A stretch of DNA of 63,283 nucleotides. It comes from Thioalkalicoccus limnaeus (lineage in GTDB: Bacteria; Pseudomonadota; Gammaproteobacteria; Chromatiales; Chromatiaceae). This document shows positions 18,533 to 26,979 of this stretch, in pieces (positions within the stretch are counted from its first letter, which is position 1; the number at the start of each line of letters is the position of its first letter). The position numbers and the translations under genes are program-made. The notes beneath the pieces were generated by a model. That model saw only the letters and a list, made by a program, of their open reading frames with translations. It was not told the origin of the DNA and did not search any database. The stretch spans positions 1 through 63,283 of the forward strand of contig NZ_JBDKXB010000018.1 of the NCBI RefSeq assembly GCF_041197575.1, given 5' to 3'.

Positions 18533-19501
18533 ATGGAGATATCGGTAATTCGGCAACCGGTTGTCGACGATCTGCAAGCCGTCGACCGGTTGATCCTGCG
18601 CCGGCTGGAATCCGACGTCGTCCTCGTCAACCAGATCGGCCACTATATCGTTTCGAGCGGCGGCAAGCGGCTGCGGCCACTCGCCGTGCTCTTGGGGGCT
18701 CGTGCCTGCGGCTACAGCGAGGCCAAGCACATCGACATGGCTGCGGTCGTCGAGTTCATCCACACGGCGACCCTGCTGCACGACGACGTGGTCGACGGCT
18801 CGAATCTTCGCCGGAGCAGGGATACCGCCAACGCCGTCTGGGGTAACGAGGCTAGCGTCCTCGTCGGCGATTTCCTCTATTCGCGCGCCTTCGAGATGAT
18901 GGTCGAAGTCAACAACATGCGAATCATGGACGTGATGTCGCACGCCACCAATCGGATCGCCGAAGGCGAGGTCATGCAGCTTCTCAACTGCCACGACCCG
19001 GATACGACCGAGGACCGTTACATGGAGGTCATTCGGCGCAAAACCGCGACTCTGTTCGAGGCTGGAACACGGATCGGCGCTGTTCTCGCGAACAGTCCGG
19101 CCCCGACCGAACAGGCGATGGCCCTTTACGGGCAATCGCTCGGCATCGCCTTCCAGCTTGTCGACGACGCCCTCGATTACAACGCATCCGACGAGCAGTT
19201 GGGCAAGAACATCGGTGACGACCTCGCCGAGGGAAAGCCGACTTTGCCGATTATTCGCGCGATCGAGATCGGCACCGACGAACAGCGCAAGCTGCTTCGC
19301 GTGGCAATCGAAAGCGGCGGCCGTGAAAACATCGATGCTGTCGCTGCAGCGATTGCTTCGACGAAGTCGATCGATTACACTGTGGAGCTTGCAAGGAAAT
19401 ACGCCGAAACGGCGCAGGCTTCATTGACCGCCCTGCCCGCTTCAGCGGAGCGCGCTGCGCTGGCGCAGCTCGCCGATTTCGCGGTCCACCGGACCTATTG
19501 A
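18533..19501 (+). CDS. ispB: Octaprenyl diphosphate synthase IspB
   Basis: 322 residues; a trans-polyprenyl synthase making the ubiquinone or menaquinone side chain. The two aspartate-rich motifs are DDVVD (LLHDDVVDGS) and DDALD (LVDDALDY), and GGKRLRP binds isopentenyl diphosphate. The start could be the ATG at 18533 or another four codons earlier; neither has a strong ribosome site. A tRNA gene follows 45 bases after the stop. Confidence 0.93.
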   Translation: MEISVIRQPVVDDLQAVDRLILRRLESDVVLVNQIGHYIVSSGGKRLRPLAVLLGARACGYSEAKHIDMAAVVEFIHTATLLHDDVVDGSNLRRSRDTANAVWGNEASVLVGDFLYSRAFEMMVEVNNMRIMDVMSHATNRIAEGEVMQLLNCHDPDTTEDRYMEVIRRKTATLFEAGTRIGAVLANSPAPTEQAMALYGQSLGIAFQLVDDALDYNASDEQLGKNIGDDLAEGKPTLPIIRAIEIGTDEQRKLLRVAIESGGRENIDAVAAAIASTKSIDYTVELARKYAETAQASLTALPASAERAALAQLADFAVHRTY

Positions 19502-19546
19502 CACAGCAGTGTCACGAGGTCCGGTCGGCCGCAGCCAGCCAGTAAA

Positions 19547-19623
19547 CGGGGTGTAGCTCAGCTTGGTAGAGCGCTGTCTTCGGGAGGCAGAAGTCGCTGG
19601 TTCGAATCCAGTCACCCCGACCA
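19547..19623 (+). tRNA. tRNA-Pro (anticodon CGG)
   Basis: A 77-base cloverleaf with encoded CCA: the 5' strand CGGGGTG pairs with CACCCCG, the D arm is GCTC...GAGC, the anticodon stem CTGTC/GGCAG encloses TTCGGGA (anticodon CGG, reading CCG), and the T arm is CTGG TTCGAAT CCAG. The CCG codon is frequent in this high-GC genome. Confidence 0.97.
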
Positions 19624-19887
19624 ATCCCATCAGGGCGTTATCCCCTACTCGGCAATTTCCACTCCGGTGCCGACGCGCCCCTGTAGTGACTCGGCGCCTT
19701 CTAGAGCACGCGCCGCCTCGCGGACCTTATCCGGCCCCTGAAAGAGCGTAACCGATCATCATGCGGCTGTCGCTGCCGTGCACGCGAGGGCCGTGCCGAT
19801 CGGCCGCTCGCGCCGGGATTCGTTCCTGCTGCGAACGGCTATTCCGGCCGTCGCACGCCGGCTATGCGAAACAGACGCGACGGCCGA

Positions 19888-20319
19888 TCACAACCGGATC
19901 TCGTGGTGCTCGGGTGACAGACCGAGCTGGCGATAGTGTCGGTAGCGCGCGCGGGCCGCGGCCCGGCGCTCTGGCTCGTGATCGACGACCTCGCAAAGGC
20001 GCTCGAAACGATCGAAGCCGGCAGGCACCCCATTCGTCAAATTGATCAGAACCGGCCGATCGCGAACCTGGATTTCCTCGCGACCGATCAGGATCGGCGT
20101 CAGCTCCGCGTCGGCCTCCCCCTGGACGCCGTGCGGCAGGAAGCTCTGCTGACGAAAGGTCCACAGCAGCCGGTCGAGATGGCGCGCCTCGTCATCCGTC
20201 CCAACCTGGACATAGACACCCAACCCCTCGGCATGGATCCGCTCGACCAAGCGACAGGTCAACTGGAAACGATCACCAGGGGCGCTTTCGGCGAGCAAAT
20301 AGAAGGTGACGCGGGTCAT
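19888..20319 (-). CDS. holC: DNA polymerase III chi subunit
   Basis: 143 residues; chi binds single-stranded DNA-binding protein and, with psi, links the clamp loader to it. The typical start TRVTFYLLA, ACRLVEKA-like region (LTCRLVERIHAEG), DRLLWTF and FLPHG are present. The ATG overlaps the pepA stop in ATGA. pepA-holC is a conserved gammaproteobacterial pair; valS, which often follows, is not here. Confidence 0.92.
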   Translation of the reverse strand: MTRVTFYLLAESAPGDRFQLTCRLVERIHAEGLGVYVQVGTDDEARHLDRLLWTFRQQSFLPHGVQGEADAELTPILIGREEIQVRDRPVLINLTNGVPAGFDRFERLCEVVDHEPERRAAARARYRHYRQLGLSPEHHEIRL

Positions 20320-21830
20320 TCGGGGCGCGGCAGCACCCCACTGCGCCTCAGCAGAATCTCGGCCAGCAAGGCTACCGGACGCCCGGTAGCGCCCTTCTCC
20401 TTTCCACTGAGCCACGCGATCCCGGCGATGTCGAGATGCGCCCACCGGTACTTCTTCGTGTAGCGCGACAGAAAACAGGCCGCCGTGATGGCCCCACCGT
20501 CCCGCCCGCCGACGTTGGCCATGTCCGCGAAGTTGCTGTCGATCTGTGTCTGATAATCATCCCACAAAGGCAGACGCCAGGCACGGTCGCCGCTGGCCTC
20601 ACCAGCCCGCAGGATCTCGTCGGCCAGGCGATCGTCGCTGGTGAAAAGGCCGGCGGGGTGCTTGCCCAACGCAACGACACAGGCACCGGTCAAGGTAGCC
20701 AGGTCGATGACCAGGTCCGGGTTGAAGCGCTCGCAATAGGTCAAGGCATCGCAGAGGATCAGCCGACCCTCGGCGTCGGTATTCAATATCTCGATGGTCT
20801 GACCCGACAGGCTCGTCACGACATCGCCGGGCTTGTTCGCGGCCCCGTCGGGCAGATTCTCCGAAGCCGGCACGACCCCGATCAGGTTCAATGGGAGACC
20901 GAGATCGACGGCCGCGCGGACGGCGCCGAAGACGCCGGCGGCGCCACACATATCGAATTTCATCTCGTCCATATCGGCGGCCGGCTTCAACGAGATGCCA
21001 CCGGTATCGAAAGTCAAGCCTTTACCGACGAAGACGACCGGCGATTGGTCGTCGCCGCCACCCCGATAGTGCATCAGGATCAATTTGGCCGGCTGCCGAC
21101 TCCCGCGCGAGACCGACAACAGCGCCCCCATGCCGAGCGCCTCCATATCGGCCTCTTCGAGGACCTCGACCCGAAGACGCTCGGTCTGAGCGTCGGCCTC
21201 GAGCCACCGCGCCTGTTCGGCGAGATAGGTCGGAGTACACAGGTTCCCCGGCAGATTACCCAATTCCCGTGCCCATGCGGTGCCCCGCGCGATCGCCTCG
21301 CCATGCCGGACGGCAAGCCGAGCCTCTTCTGGATCGCCGTCCGGGCCGACCCAGATGTCAAGGCGTTTCAGTGGATGCTTCGGCGCTTTCTTGTCTTCTT
21401 TGGTCCGGTCGTAGCGGTAGACGGCGGCGGCGGTCGCGGTTACCGCATCGCGCACGGTCCGATAGCGACCCATTCCTGGCGGGATCAGCTCCGACAGGGT
21501 CGACAGGGCGTCCGTGCTGCGTTGCCGATTCAGGGCCTGAGCCGCAGCCGTCACGACTTGCCGATACTTGGTGCGATCGAACTCCTTGCGCTTCCCGCAG
21601 CCGACGACGAGCACACGATCGCTCGCTAGGCCGGGCAGATCGTAAAGAAGAAGGGAATCGCCCAGGTCACCGCTCAGATCGCCGCGTCGCAGGATCTCCA
21701 GCAGACGCCCACCGCTCGCCTCATCGACGAGCTCGGCCGGTGCCGAGAGCCTGTTCTGCTCGAACACGCCGATCACGAGACAAGCAGTGCGGAGCTCCGT
21801 CAGAACCCCGGTCTTCACTCGATATTCCAT
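20316..21830 (-). CDS. pepA: Leucyl aminopeptidase PepA
   Basis: 504 residues; a hexameric metallo-aminopeptidase of family M17. The signature NTDAEGRL is present, together with the metal and active-site stretch VGKGLTFDTGGISLKP. In E. coli, PepA also acts as a DNA-binding protein in Xer recombination and carAB control. Start chosen at the ATG after GGGAG (MEYRVKTGVL). The gene is divergent from the LPS-export permease gene. Confidence 0.96.
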   Translation of the reverse strand: MEYRVKTGVLTELRTACLVIGVFEQNRLSAPAELVDEASGGRLLEILRRGDLSGDLGDSLLLYDLPGLASDRVLVVGCGKRKEFDRTKYRQVVTAAAQALNRQRSTDALSTLSELIPPGMGRYRTVRDAVTATAAAVYRYDRTKEDKKAPKHPLKRLDIWVGPDGDPEEARLAVRHGEAIARGTAWARELGNLPGNLCTPTYLAEQARWLEADAQTERLRVEVLEEADMEALGMGALLSVSRGSRQPAKLILMHYRGGGDDQSPVVFVGKGLTFDTGGISLKPAADMDEMKFDMCGAAGVFGAVRAAVDLGLPLNLIGVVPASENLPDGAANKPGDVVTSLSGQTIEILNTDAEGRLILCDALTYCERFNPDLVIDLATLTGACVVALGKHPAGLFTSDDRLADEILRAGEASGDRAWRLPLWDDYQTQIDSNFADMANVGGRDGGAITAACFLSRYTKKYRWAHLDIAGIAWLSGKEKGATGRPVALLAEILLRRSGVLPRPE

Positions 21831-22114
21831 CCCGACTCCCGCATGGCAACTAGAGGCAAGGGTCGCTGCGCCCGCACAAGACGCAGCTTGGTGTACCATA
21901 TTAGAGGGCGGGACCGCGAAGATTCAACGGTTGTTGCGCGCCCCGCCGCGATTCGATCGAGTCTCGCGGGATCGATCGACAAGAGTTGCTGTCGACCGAA
22001 TTGGACCCCGAACGTCGGCGCGGCCTCGACCGGGCCCGGCTCCCCGGCCGCGCACGGGCCATTGGACCATCTGATCGCACGCTCGCCCAATCTCGGACCA
22101 GTCGGACCGCCGTC

Positions 22115-23179
22115 TTGCGCATCCTCGACCGCTATATTGCCGGCGCCGTGATCGGCGGAACGTTCATGGCGCTGGCCGCGCTACTGCCGTTGATCGGCTT
22201 CTTCATCCTCGCCGACGAGATCGATCAGATCGGCGAACGGGATTACCACTTCGTCGACGCGCTGATCTATGTCGCGCTCAACATGCCGCGCTATCTCTAT
22301 CAGGTGTTCCCGATCGCGACCCTGATCGGGGCCTTGATCGGTCTCGGCTCGCTGGCGGCGCGTTCCGAACTGGTTGCGATGCGTGCGGCTGGTCTGTCGA
22401 TTGGCCGAATCGTGTTCGCGGCGATCCAGGGCGGCATCCTGTTGACGCTTGTCGCGGTCGCGATCGGGGAAGTCGTCGCACCCTTCACGCAACAACAGGC
22501 CCTGCAGATGCGCACGCAAGCCCTGACGGGCCATGTCATGCAGCGCACGCCTTCAGGCGTTTGGGCGCGCGACGGGCTCGCGTTCGTCAACATCCGCGAG
22601 GTTGTGAGCGGCGGCCATCTGCGAGACATCCATATCTACGAGCTGGCACCAGACCAAGCCTTGACGCTGGCGACGCACGCGCGCGAGGCCCGCTTCAGCG
22701 GTGGCCATTGGACTTTGGAAGAGATTGCCCGCAGTCATGTCTCGCCGGAGGGCGTCCAGGTCGAGCGGATCGACTTGGCGCGCTGGGATTCATTGCTCGA
22801 TCCGCGCCTGCTCGAGGTCATCGTCGTCGAGCCGCAGGCCCTACCAGTGTGGGATCTCTACAGGTACATCCGGTACTTGGACACGACAGAGCAGGATGCC
22901 CGCGCCTACCAGATCGCACTCTGGGCCAAAATCGCGTATCCAGTCCTGATCCTCGCGATGATCCTCGTGGCAATCCCGATCCTCGTTGGCTCGGCACGGA
23001 CCCCTGGCCTCGGGCCGCAAATCGTGGCTGGCATCGTGATCGGTGTGCTCTTCTACATCTTCAGCCGCACCCTCGTCTACCTGTCCCTGGTCTTCCATCT
23101 CGACCCGATGCTTGCGGCGGTATTACCGCCGCTCCTGTTCCTGCTGAGCGCCTTCTGGCTCCTGCGGCGAATCGGCTGA
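22115..23179 (+). CDS. lptG: LPS export permease LptG
   Basis: 354 residues; an inner-membrane permease of the LptBFG ABC transporter that lifts lipopolysaccharide towards the outer membrane. Six membrane helices, three at each end, flank a periplasmic beta-jellyroll. It resembles LptG rather than LptF: LDRYIAG start, SLAARSELVAMRAAGLS coupling helix, and QTLYDLYRYIRYL-like QALPVWDLYRYIRYL. The start is a TTG (LRILDRY); an ATG at 21986 would add 43 unrelated residues. No lptF lies between pepA and this gene, its usual place. Confidence 0.88.
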   Translation: MRILDRYIAGAVIGGTFMALAALLPLIGFFILADEIDQIGERDYHFVDALIYVALNMPRYLYQVFPIATLIGALIGLGSLAARSELVAMRAAGLSIGRIVFAAIQGGILLTLVAVAIGEVVAPFTQQQALQMRTQALTGHVMQRTPSGVWARDGLAFVNIREVVSGGHLRDIHIYELAPDQALTLATHAREARFSGGHWTLEEIARSHVSPEGVQVERIDLARWDSLLDPRLLEVIVVEPQALPVWDLYRYIRYLDTTEQDARAYQIALWAKIAYPVLILAMILVAIPILVGSARTPGLGPQIVAGIVIGVLFYIFSRTLVYLSLVFHLDPMLAAVLPPLLFLLSAFWLLRRIG

Positions 23180-23644
23180 TCTTCGTCGCTGCGGCTTGGC
23201 CAGCATCACCAATCGGGTGTTCGACAACCGGTCGTGCCAGGCCAAACCTTCTCGATCAAACAACGCCCAGAAGAGCCCGAGGCCGAGCGGGGCCAACGCC
23301 AGGATCGCGCTGAAGAAGCGCCGCCAGGCATCGCGCCATGTCAGGGCCTCCCCGTCGTCCCGAAGTACGCATATCCGCCAGGCCCGCATCCCGAGGGTCT
23401 GACCGCCGCGGACCCAGAAGAACGTAAAGAAGCTGCCGATGACCAATAGCAGATACCCTTGCAACCCCGAGCGGTGCACCGGGTCTTCGTGCGGGAAAGG
23501 ATGACCGATCAGAAACGAGTATGGAATGACGAGCAGCGCCACCGCGACCATCAAGACACCGATCAAGAGCGCAGCGTCGTATAGTATCGCGGCAAGTCGC
23601 CGCAGCAGACCGGGAGCGCAGACCTGGGTGATATCGACGGTCAT
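23123..23644 (-). CDS. RDD-family membrane protein
   Basis: 173 residues with three or four membrane helices. RDD features: LLRRLAAILYDAALL near the start, RGGQTLGMRAWRICVL, and WHDRLSNTRLV near the end. The Arg-Asp-Asp signature is degenerate (R...YDA). Its 3' end overlaps lptG by 57 bases in the opposite direction. RDD proteins are small membrane proteins of mostly unknown role, some linked to ion homeostasis. The C-terminus is Gln/Glu/Arg-rich. Confidence 0.8.
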   Translation of the reverse strand: MTVDITQVCAPGLLRRLAAILYDAALLIGVLMVAVALLVIPYSFLIGHPFPHEDPVHRSGLQGYLLLVIGSFFTFFWVRGGQTLGMRAWRICVLRDDGEALTWRDAWRRFFSAILALAPLGLGLFWALFDREGLAWHDRLSNTRLVMLAKPQRRRSADSPQEPEGAQQEQERR

Positions 23645-23674
23645 CGGGGAAGTACCTTCGTTGTCGTTAAGTCA

Positions 23675-26248
23675 GTGACTAACAAGCAATCCTTCATAAA
23701 GATCCTGCGGTTCGTGCCGATGCCGGTCCTGGCGATCCTCGTCGGCTTGCTCGCCGGCGTCGTACTGTGGGCCGCGCTCGATCTGATACAGGGCCGGGCC
23801 GTGACCAAGATCTTCACCTCCGAGCTGCACGTGCAGCTCGAGCTCAGGTCGCGCGAGAGTCTGGTGCGGTTCGATCGATACATCGCCAATTATGCCGCGA
23901 CCACGAGGTTGCTCGCCAACCACCGACGTCTCGCCGAGTACCTGGATCCAGTCATCTGGCAACCGGACGACAACGTCGTCCCGACGGTCTACGATCGGTT
24001 CCAGCCGGTGTGGCTACCCGATATCTTCGATCGCTACGGTTTGCCCGCACCGAGCCATGTGCTGCTGTTGGATGGGAACGGCCAGGTCCGGGAAATCTAC
24101 CAGGACGATGAGGGTTTGCCACTGATTGAACTCTCGCCCGAGATTCGCAGTGCCTTGACCAAGCCCGGTGGCGCCACAACGATCCTGTCGACCGAAACGA
24201 ACGGGGTCTACCTCGCGATCGGCGACCGCATCGAGGATTCCGCGGGCTATCCGATGGGCTATCTGGTGGTCTTGGTGCCGATCGACGCGGCTTTCCTGGC
24301 CGCCTCACAGCAGGGTCTGGCTTTGCAGCGCGTCGCGGTGGCCCTGATCGATCGCACCGAACAGCGGATCCTGTCGAGTATCGATCCAGATTCCCTGACC
24401 CCGGGGACCCTGGTCACCGACTGGGAAGACGACCATGTCGTCACCTCCTTGTCGCTCCCCCATTACGAACATCTGGACCTGCACCTCGCGACCTTCGTCC
24501 CCCATGCCAGCGTCGACCGCATGTCGCGCCATGTTCGCAGCTTCGAGTGGCGCCAACGGGCGCTTGCGGCGTTGGTTTTCATCCTGTTCTATTCGTTGAT
24601 CATCTATCTCGTCTCGGCCCGACTGAACCGGATACTGACCCGGATGTCGCGATTCGCACACCGTGCCCTCGGGATCGAACAGCCGCGCTTTCGGCGCGGC
24701 GTCAATCAACTCTTGTTGCTCGAGGAGTGGATTCGGGATTTCACGCAGTTGGTTCTCAAGGCCCGACAGGAGTTGAGCCGTCACTACGAGAACGAGATGC
24801 GGGAGACGGAGGCACTCAAGGCCGCGATCATGGAAGCCTCGCTCGACTCGATCGTGACCATCGATGGCCGGGGGCGAATCATCGAATTCAATCCGACCGC
24901 CGAATCGGCCTTGGGGCTGCGCCGGAACGAGGCGCTAGGGCGGCTGTTCGCCGCGCGGGCGCTGCCAGCCTCGGAACGCCCTCGTTTCGAACGATTGCTG
25001 GCCCGATCACGCCTGGCCCAACGCGAGGGCCGCGAACCGCATGTCCGCGGCGAGCTCGCGGCCTTGCGCGGTGATGGGTCGACGATGCCGGTCGAGCTGT
25101 CGATCGTGCCCATCGATGTCGACGACCAGTCCTTCTATACGCTGTACATGCATGACATCACGAAACGGCGCGAGGCGGAGCGCGAGATCAAGAGTCTCGC
25201 GCGATTCGCGAGCGAGAGCCCCAGTCCTGTCTTGCGTGTCACTCGGCGCGGACGAATCGTCTATGCCAATCGCGCCAGCCGTGATCTGCTAAAGGCTTGG
25301 GACAGCGATGCGAACGGCCATCTGCCATCCGAATGGCTGCAGGAAGTCGCCGATGCCCTCATCGATGGCCAGACTCGCGAGAAGGAAACCATCGCCGCCG
25401 ACCGAACCTTCGCCTTGCTGCTCACACCGATTTCGGATCTGGGCTATGTCAACATCTACGCACGCGACATCACGGCCGTCCGTCGCGCCGAACAGGAGGC
25501 ACGGCAACACCAAGCAGAACTGGTTCATGTGAGCCGGTTGAGTACGCTCGGCGAGGTCGCCACCGGCATGGCCCACGAATTGAACCAGCCTCTGTCGGCC
25601 ATCGTCAATTTCGCCAACGGGGCCAGCCGTCGTCTCCAGGGCCCCAACATCGACCCAGACCAACTGGTACAGGTGATGGGTCAAATCGCGAACCAGGCTC
25701 AGCGCGCCAGCGAGATCATACGCCGACTGCGCGCGCTGGTCGGTAAACAACCCCCGATCCGGGCGGATGCGGATCTCAATCACCTGATCCGCGAGGTATG
25801 CAGCTTCGTCGAGTTCGAGGCGAATCGGGCCGATGTGACCATCCATCTGGACCTGGCCACGGCCCCCGTCCCGATCAGCGTCGACCTGGTGCAGATCGAA
25901 CAGGTTCTGCTCAATCTGATTCGCAATGCGCTCGACGCCTTATCGGACACACCCAACGACGATCGCCGTCTGACGATTCGAACGCGGGCCGCCCACGATG
26001 ACGCCGAGTGCGTGATCGAGGACAATGGCCCCGGTATCGAGCCCGCGCAGATGGCACACCTGTTCGAACCCTTCTTCACGACGAAAGACTCGGGGATGGG
26101 GATGGGGTTGGCCATCAGTCAAACCATCGTCGCGGATCACCAGGGGCGCATCTGGGTCGAATCGTCTCCGGGCGAGACCACGAGGTTCCACGTTACCTTG
26201 CCGCTCAGATCGGCGCGAACCGAATCCATCACGGACAACGCAACATGA
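23675..26248 (+). CDS. Sensor histidine kinase with two PAS domains
   Basis: 857 residues. A membrane helix at about 13-35, a large periplasmic sensor region to about 285 with a dCache/CHASE-like look (DRYGLPAPSHVLLLDGNGQV), a second helix at about 290-312, then two PAS domains (about 380-505 and 512-615). The HisKA domain has His634 in GMAHELNQPLSAI, and the ATPase domain has VLLNLIRNALDAL, DNGPGI and GMGMGLAIS. The HELNQPL form is typical of FixL, DctB and TtrS kinases. The gene overlaps the next regulator by four bases. The signal is unknown. Confidence 0.88.
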   Translation: MTNKQSFIKILRFVPMPVLAILVGLLAGVVLWAALDLIQGRAVTKIFTSELHVQLELRSRESLVRFDRYIANYAATTRLLANHRRLAEYLDPVIWQPDDNVVPTVYDRFQPVWLPDIFDRYGLPAPSHVLLLDGNGQVREIYQDDEGLPLIELSPEIRSALTKPGGATTILSTETNGVYLAIGDRIEDSAGYPMGYLVVLVPIDAAFLAASQQGLALQRVAVALIDRTEQRILSSIDPDSLTPGTLVTDWEDDHVVTSLSLPHYEHLDLHLATFVPHASVDRMSRHVRSFEWRQRALAALVFILFYSLIIYLVSARLNRILTRMSRFAHRALGIEQPRFRRGVNQLLLLEEWIRDFTQLVLKARQELSRHYENEMRETEALKAAIMEASLDSIVTIDGRGRIIEFNPTAESALGLRRNEALGRLFAARALPASERPRFERLLARSRLAQREGREPHVRGELAALRGDGSTMPVELSIVPIDVDDQSFYTLYMHDITKRREAEREIKSLARFASESPSPVLRVTRRGRIVYANRASRDLLKAWDSDANGHLPSEWLQEVADALIDGQTREKETIAADRTFALLLTPISDLGYVNIYARDITAVRRAEQEARQHQAELVHVSRLSTLGEVATGMAHELNQPLSAIVNFANGASRRLQGPNIDPDQLVQVMGQIANQAQRASEIIRRLRALVGKQPPIRADADLNHLIREVCSFVEFEANRADVTIHLDLATAPVPISVDLVQIEQVLLNLIRNALDALSDTPNDDRRLTIRTRAAHDDAECVIEDNGPGIEPAQMAHLFEPFFTTKDSGMGMGLAISQTIVADHQGRIWVESSPGETTRFHVTLPLRSARTESITDNAT

Positions 26249-26865
26249 CGCCTCAACCTACGGTCTTCGTCGTCGATGACGACGAAGCCATGCGCAGTTC
26301 TCTGAAATGGTTGATCGAATCCGTCGGCCTGCGCGTGCGCACCTACGATTCGGCCCGCGCGTTCCTCGCATCCTACGTTCCGGAAGGAGGTACGGGCTGC
26401 CTGCTGTTGGATGTGCGCATGCCGGGCATGAGCGGACTGGAACTCCAGGGGTATCTGGCCCGTGCCGACATAACCTTGCCGGTGATCATCATCACCGGGC
26501 ACGGCGACATCGCGATGGCGGTCCGCGCGATGAAGGCCGGCGCGCTCGACTTCATCGAAAAGCCCTTCAATGACGAGGCATTGATCAACAGCATCCGACG
26601 CGGCCTGGACTATGATGCGACGCAACGCGCGCAACGTCTGCGACGCGCCGAGATCGCCACTCGACTGGGTCAACTGACGCCGCGCGAACACGAGGTCATG
26701 AACCTGGTGACCGACGGAAAATCGAACAAGGAGATCGCGGCCACCCTCGGGGTGAGCGCGAAGACGGTCGAGGCGCACCGTGCCCGCGTCATGGACAAGA
26801 TGCAAGCTCGATCACTTGCCGATCTGGTCCGGATGGCCCTGGTCGTCGCGGATGCCACCGACTGA
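26245..26865 (+). CDS. FixJ-type response regulator
   Basis: 206 residues. The receiver domain has the phosphorylation site Asp56 (LLLDVRMP) and Lys106 (IEKPF); the C-terminal LuxR-type helix-turn-helix has LTPREHEVMNLVTDGKSNKEIA and TVEAHRARVMDKM. Overlap with the kinase gene makes it the cognate partner. FixJ-family regulators dimerise on phosphorylation and activate promoters. No obvious target operon sits beside it. Confidence 0.92.
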   Translation: MTPQPTVFVVDDDEAMRSSLKWLIESVGLRVRTYDSARAFLASYVPEGGTGCLLLDVRMPGMSGLELQGYLARADITLPVIIITGHGDIAMAVRAMKAGALDFIEKPFNDEALINSIRRGLDYDATQRAQRLRRAEIATRLGQLTPREHEVMNLVTDGKSNKEIAATLGVSAKTVEAHRARVMDKMQARSLADLVRMALVVADATD

Positions 26866-26979
26866 GGGGGCTAGGGCCGACCAACCAGCGCATCGGCCAG
26901 CCCAATAGGCCCTGTTGCGGCGTCTGAACAGCGCCTTACGCGGTGCACAAGATCACCGGGTCCCGATTCACGACCTACA

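Noticed and set aside
19442..19630. Minus-strand open frame reading GVTGFEPATSASR
   Set aside because: It is the complement of the tRNA-Pro gene. This phrase is a well-known false protein produced wherever tRNA-Pro is translated on the wrong strand.
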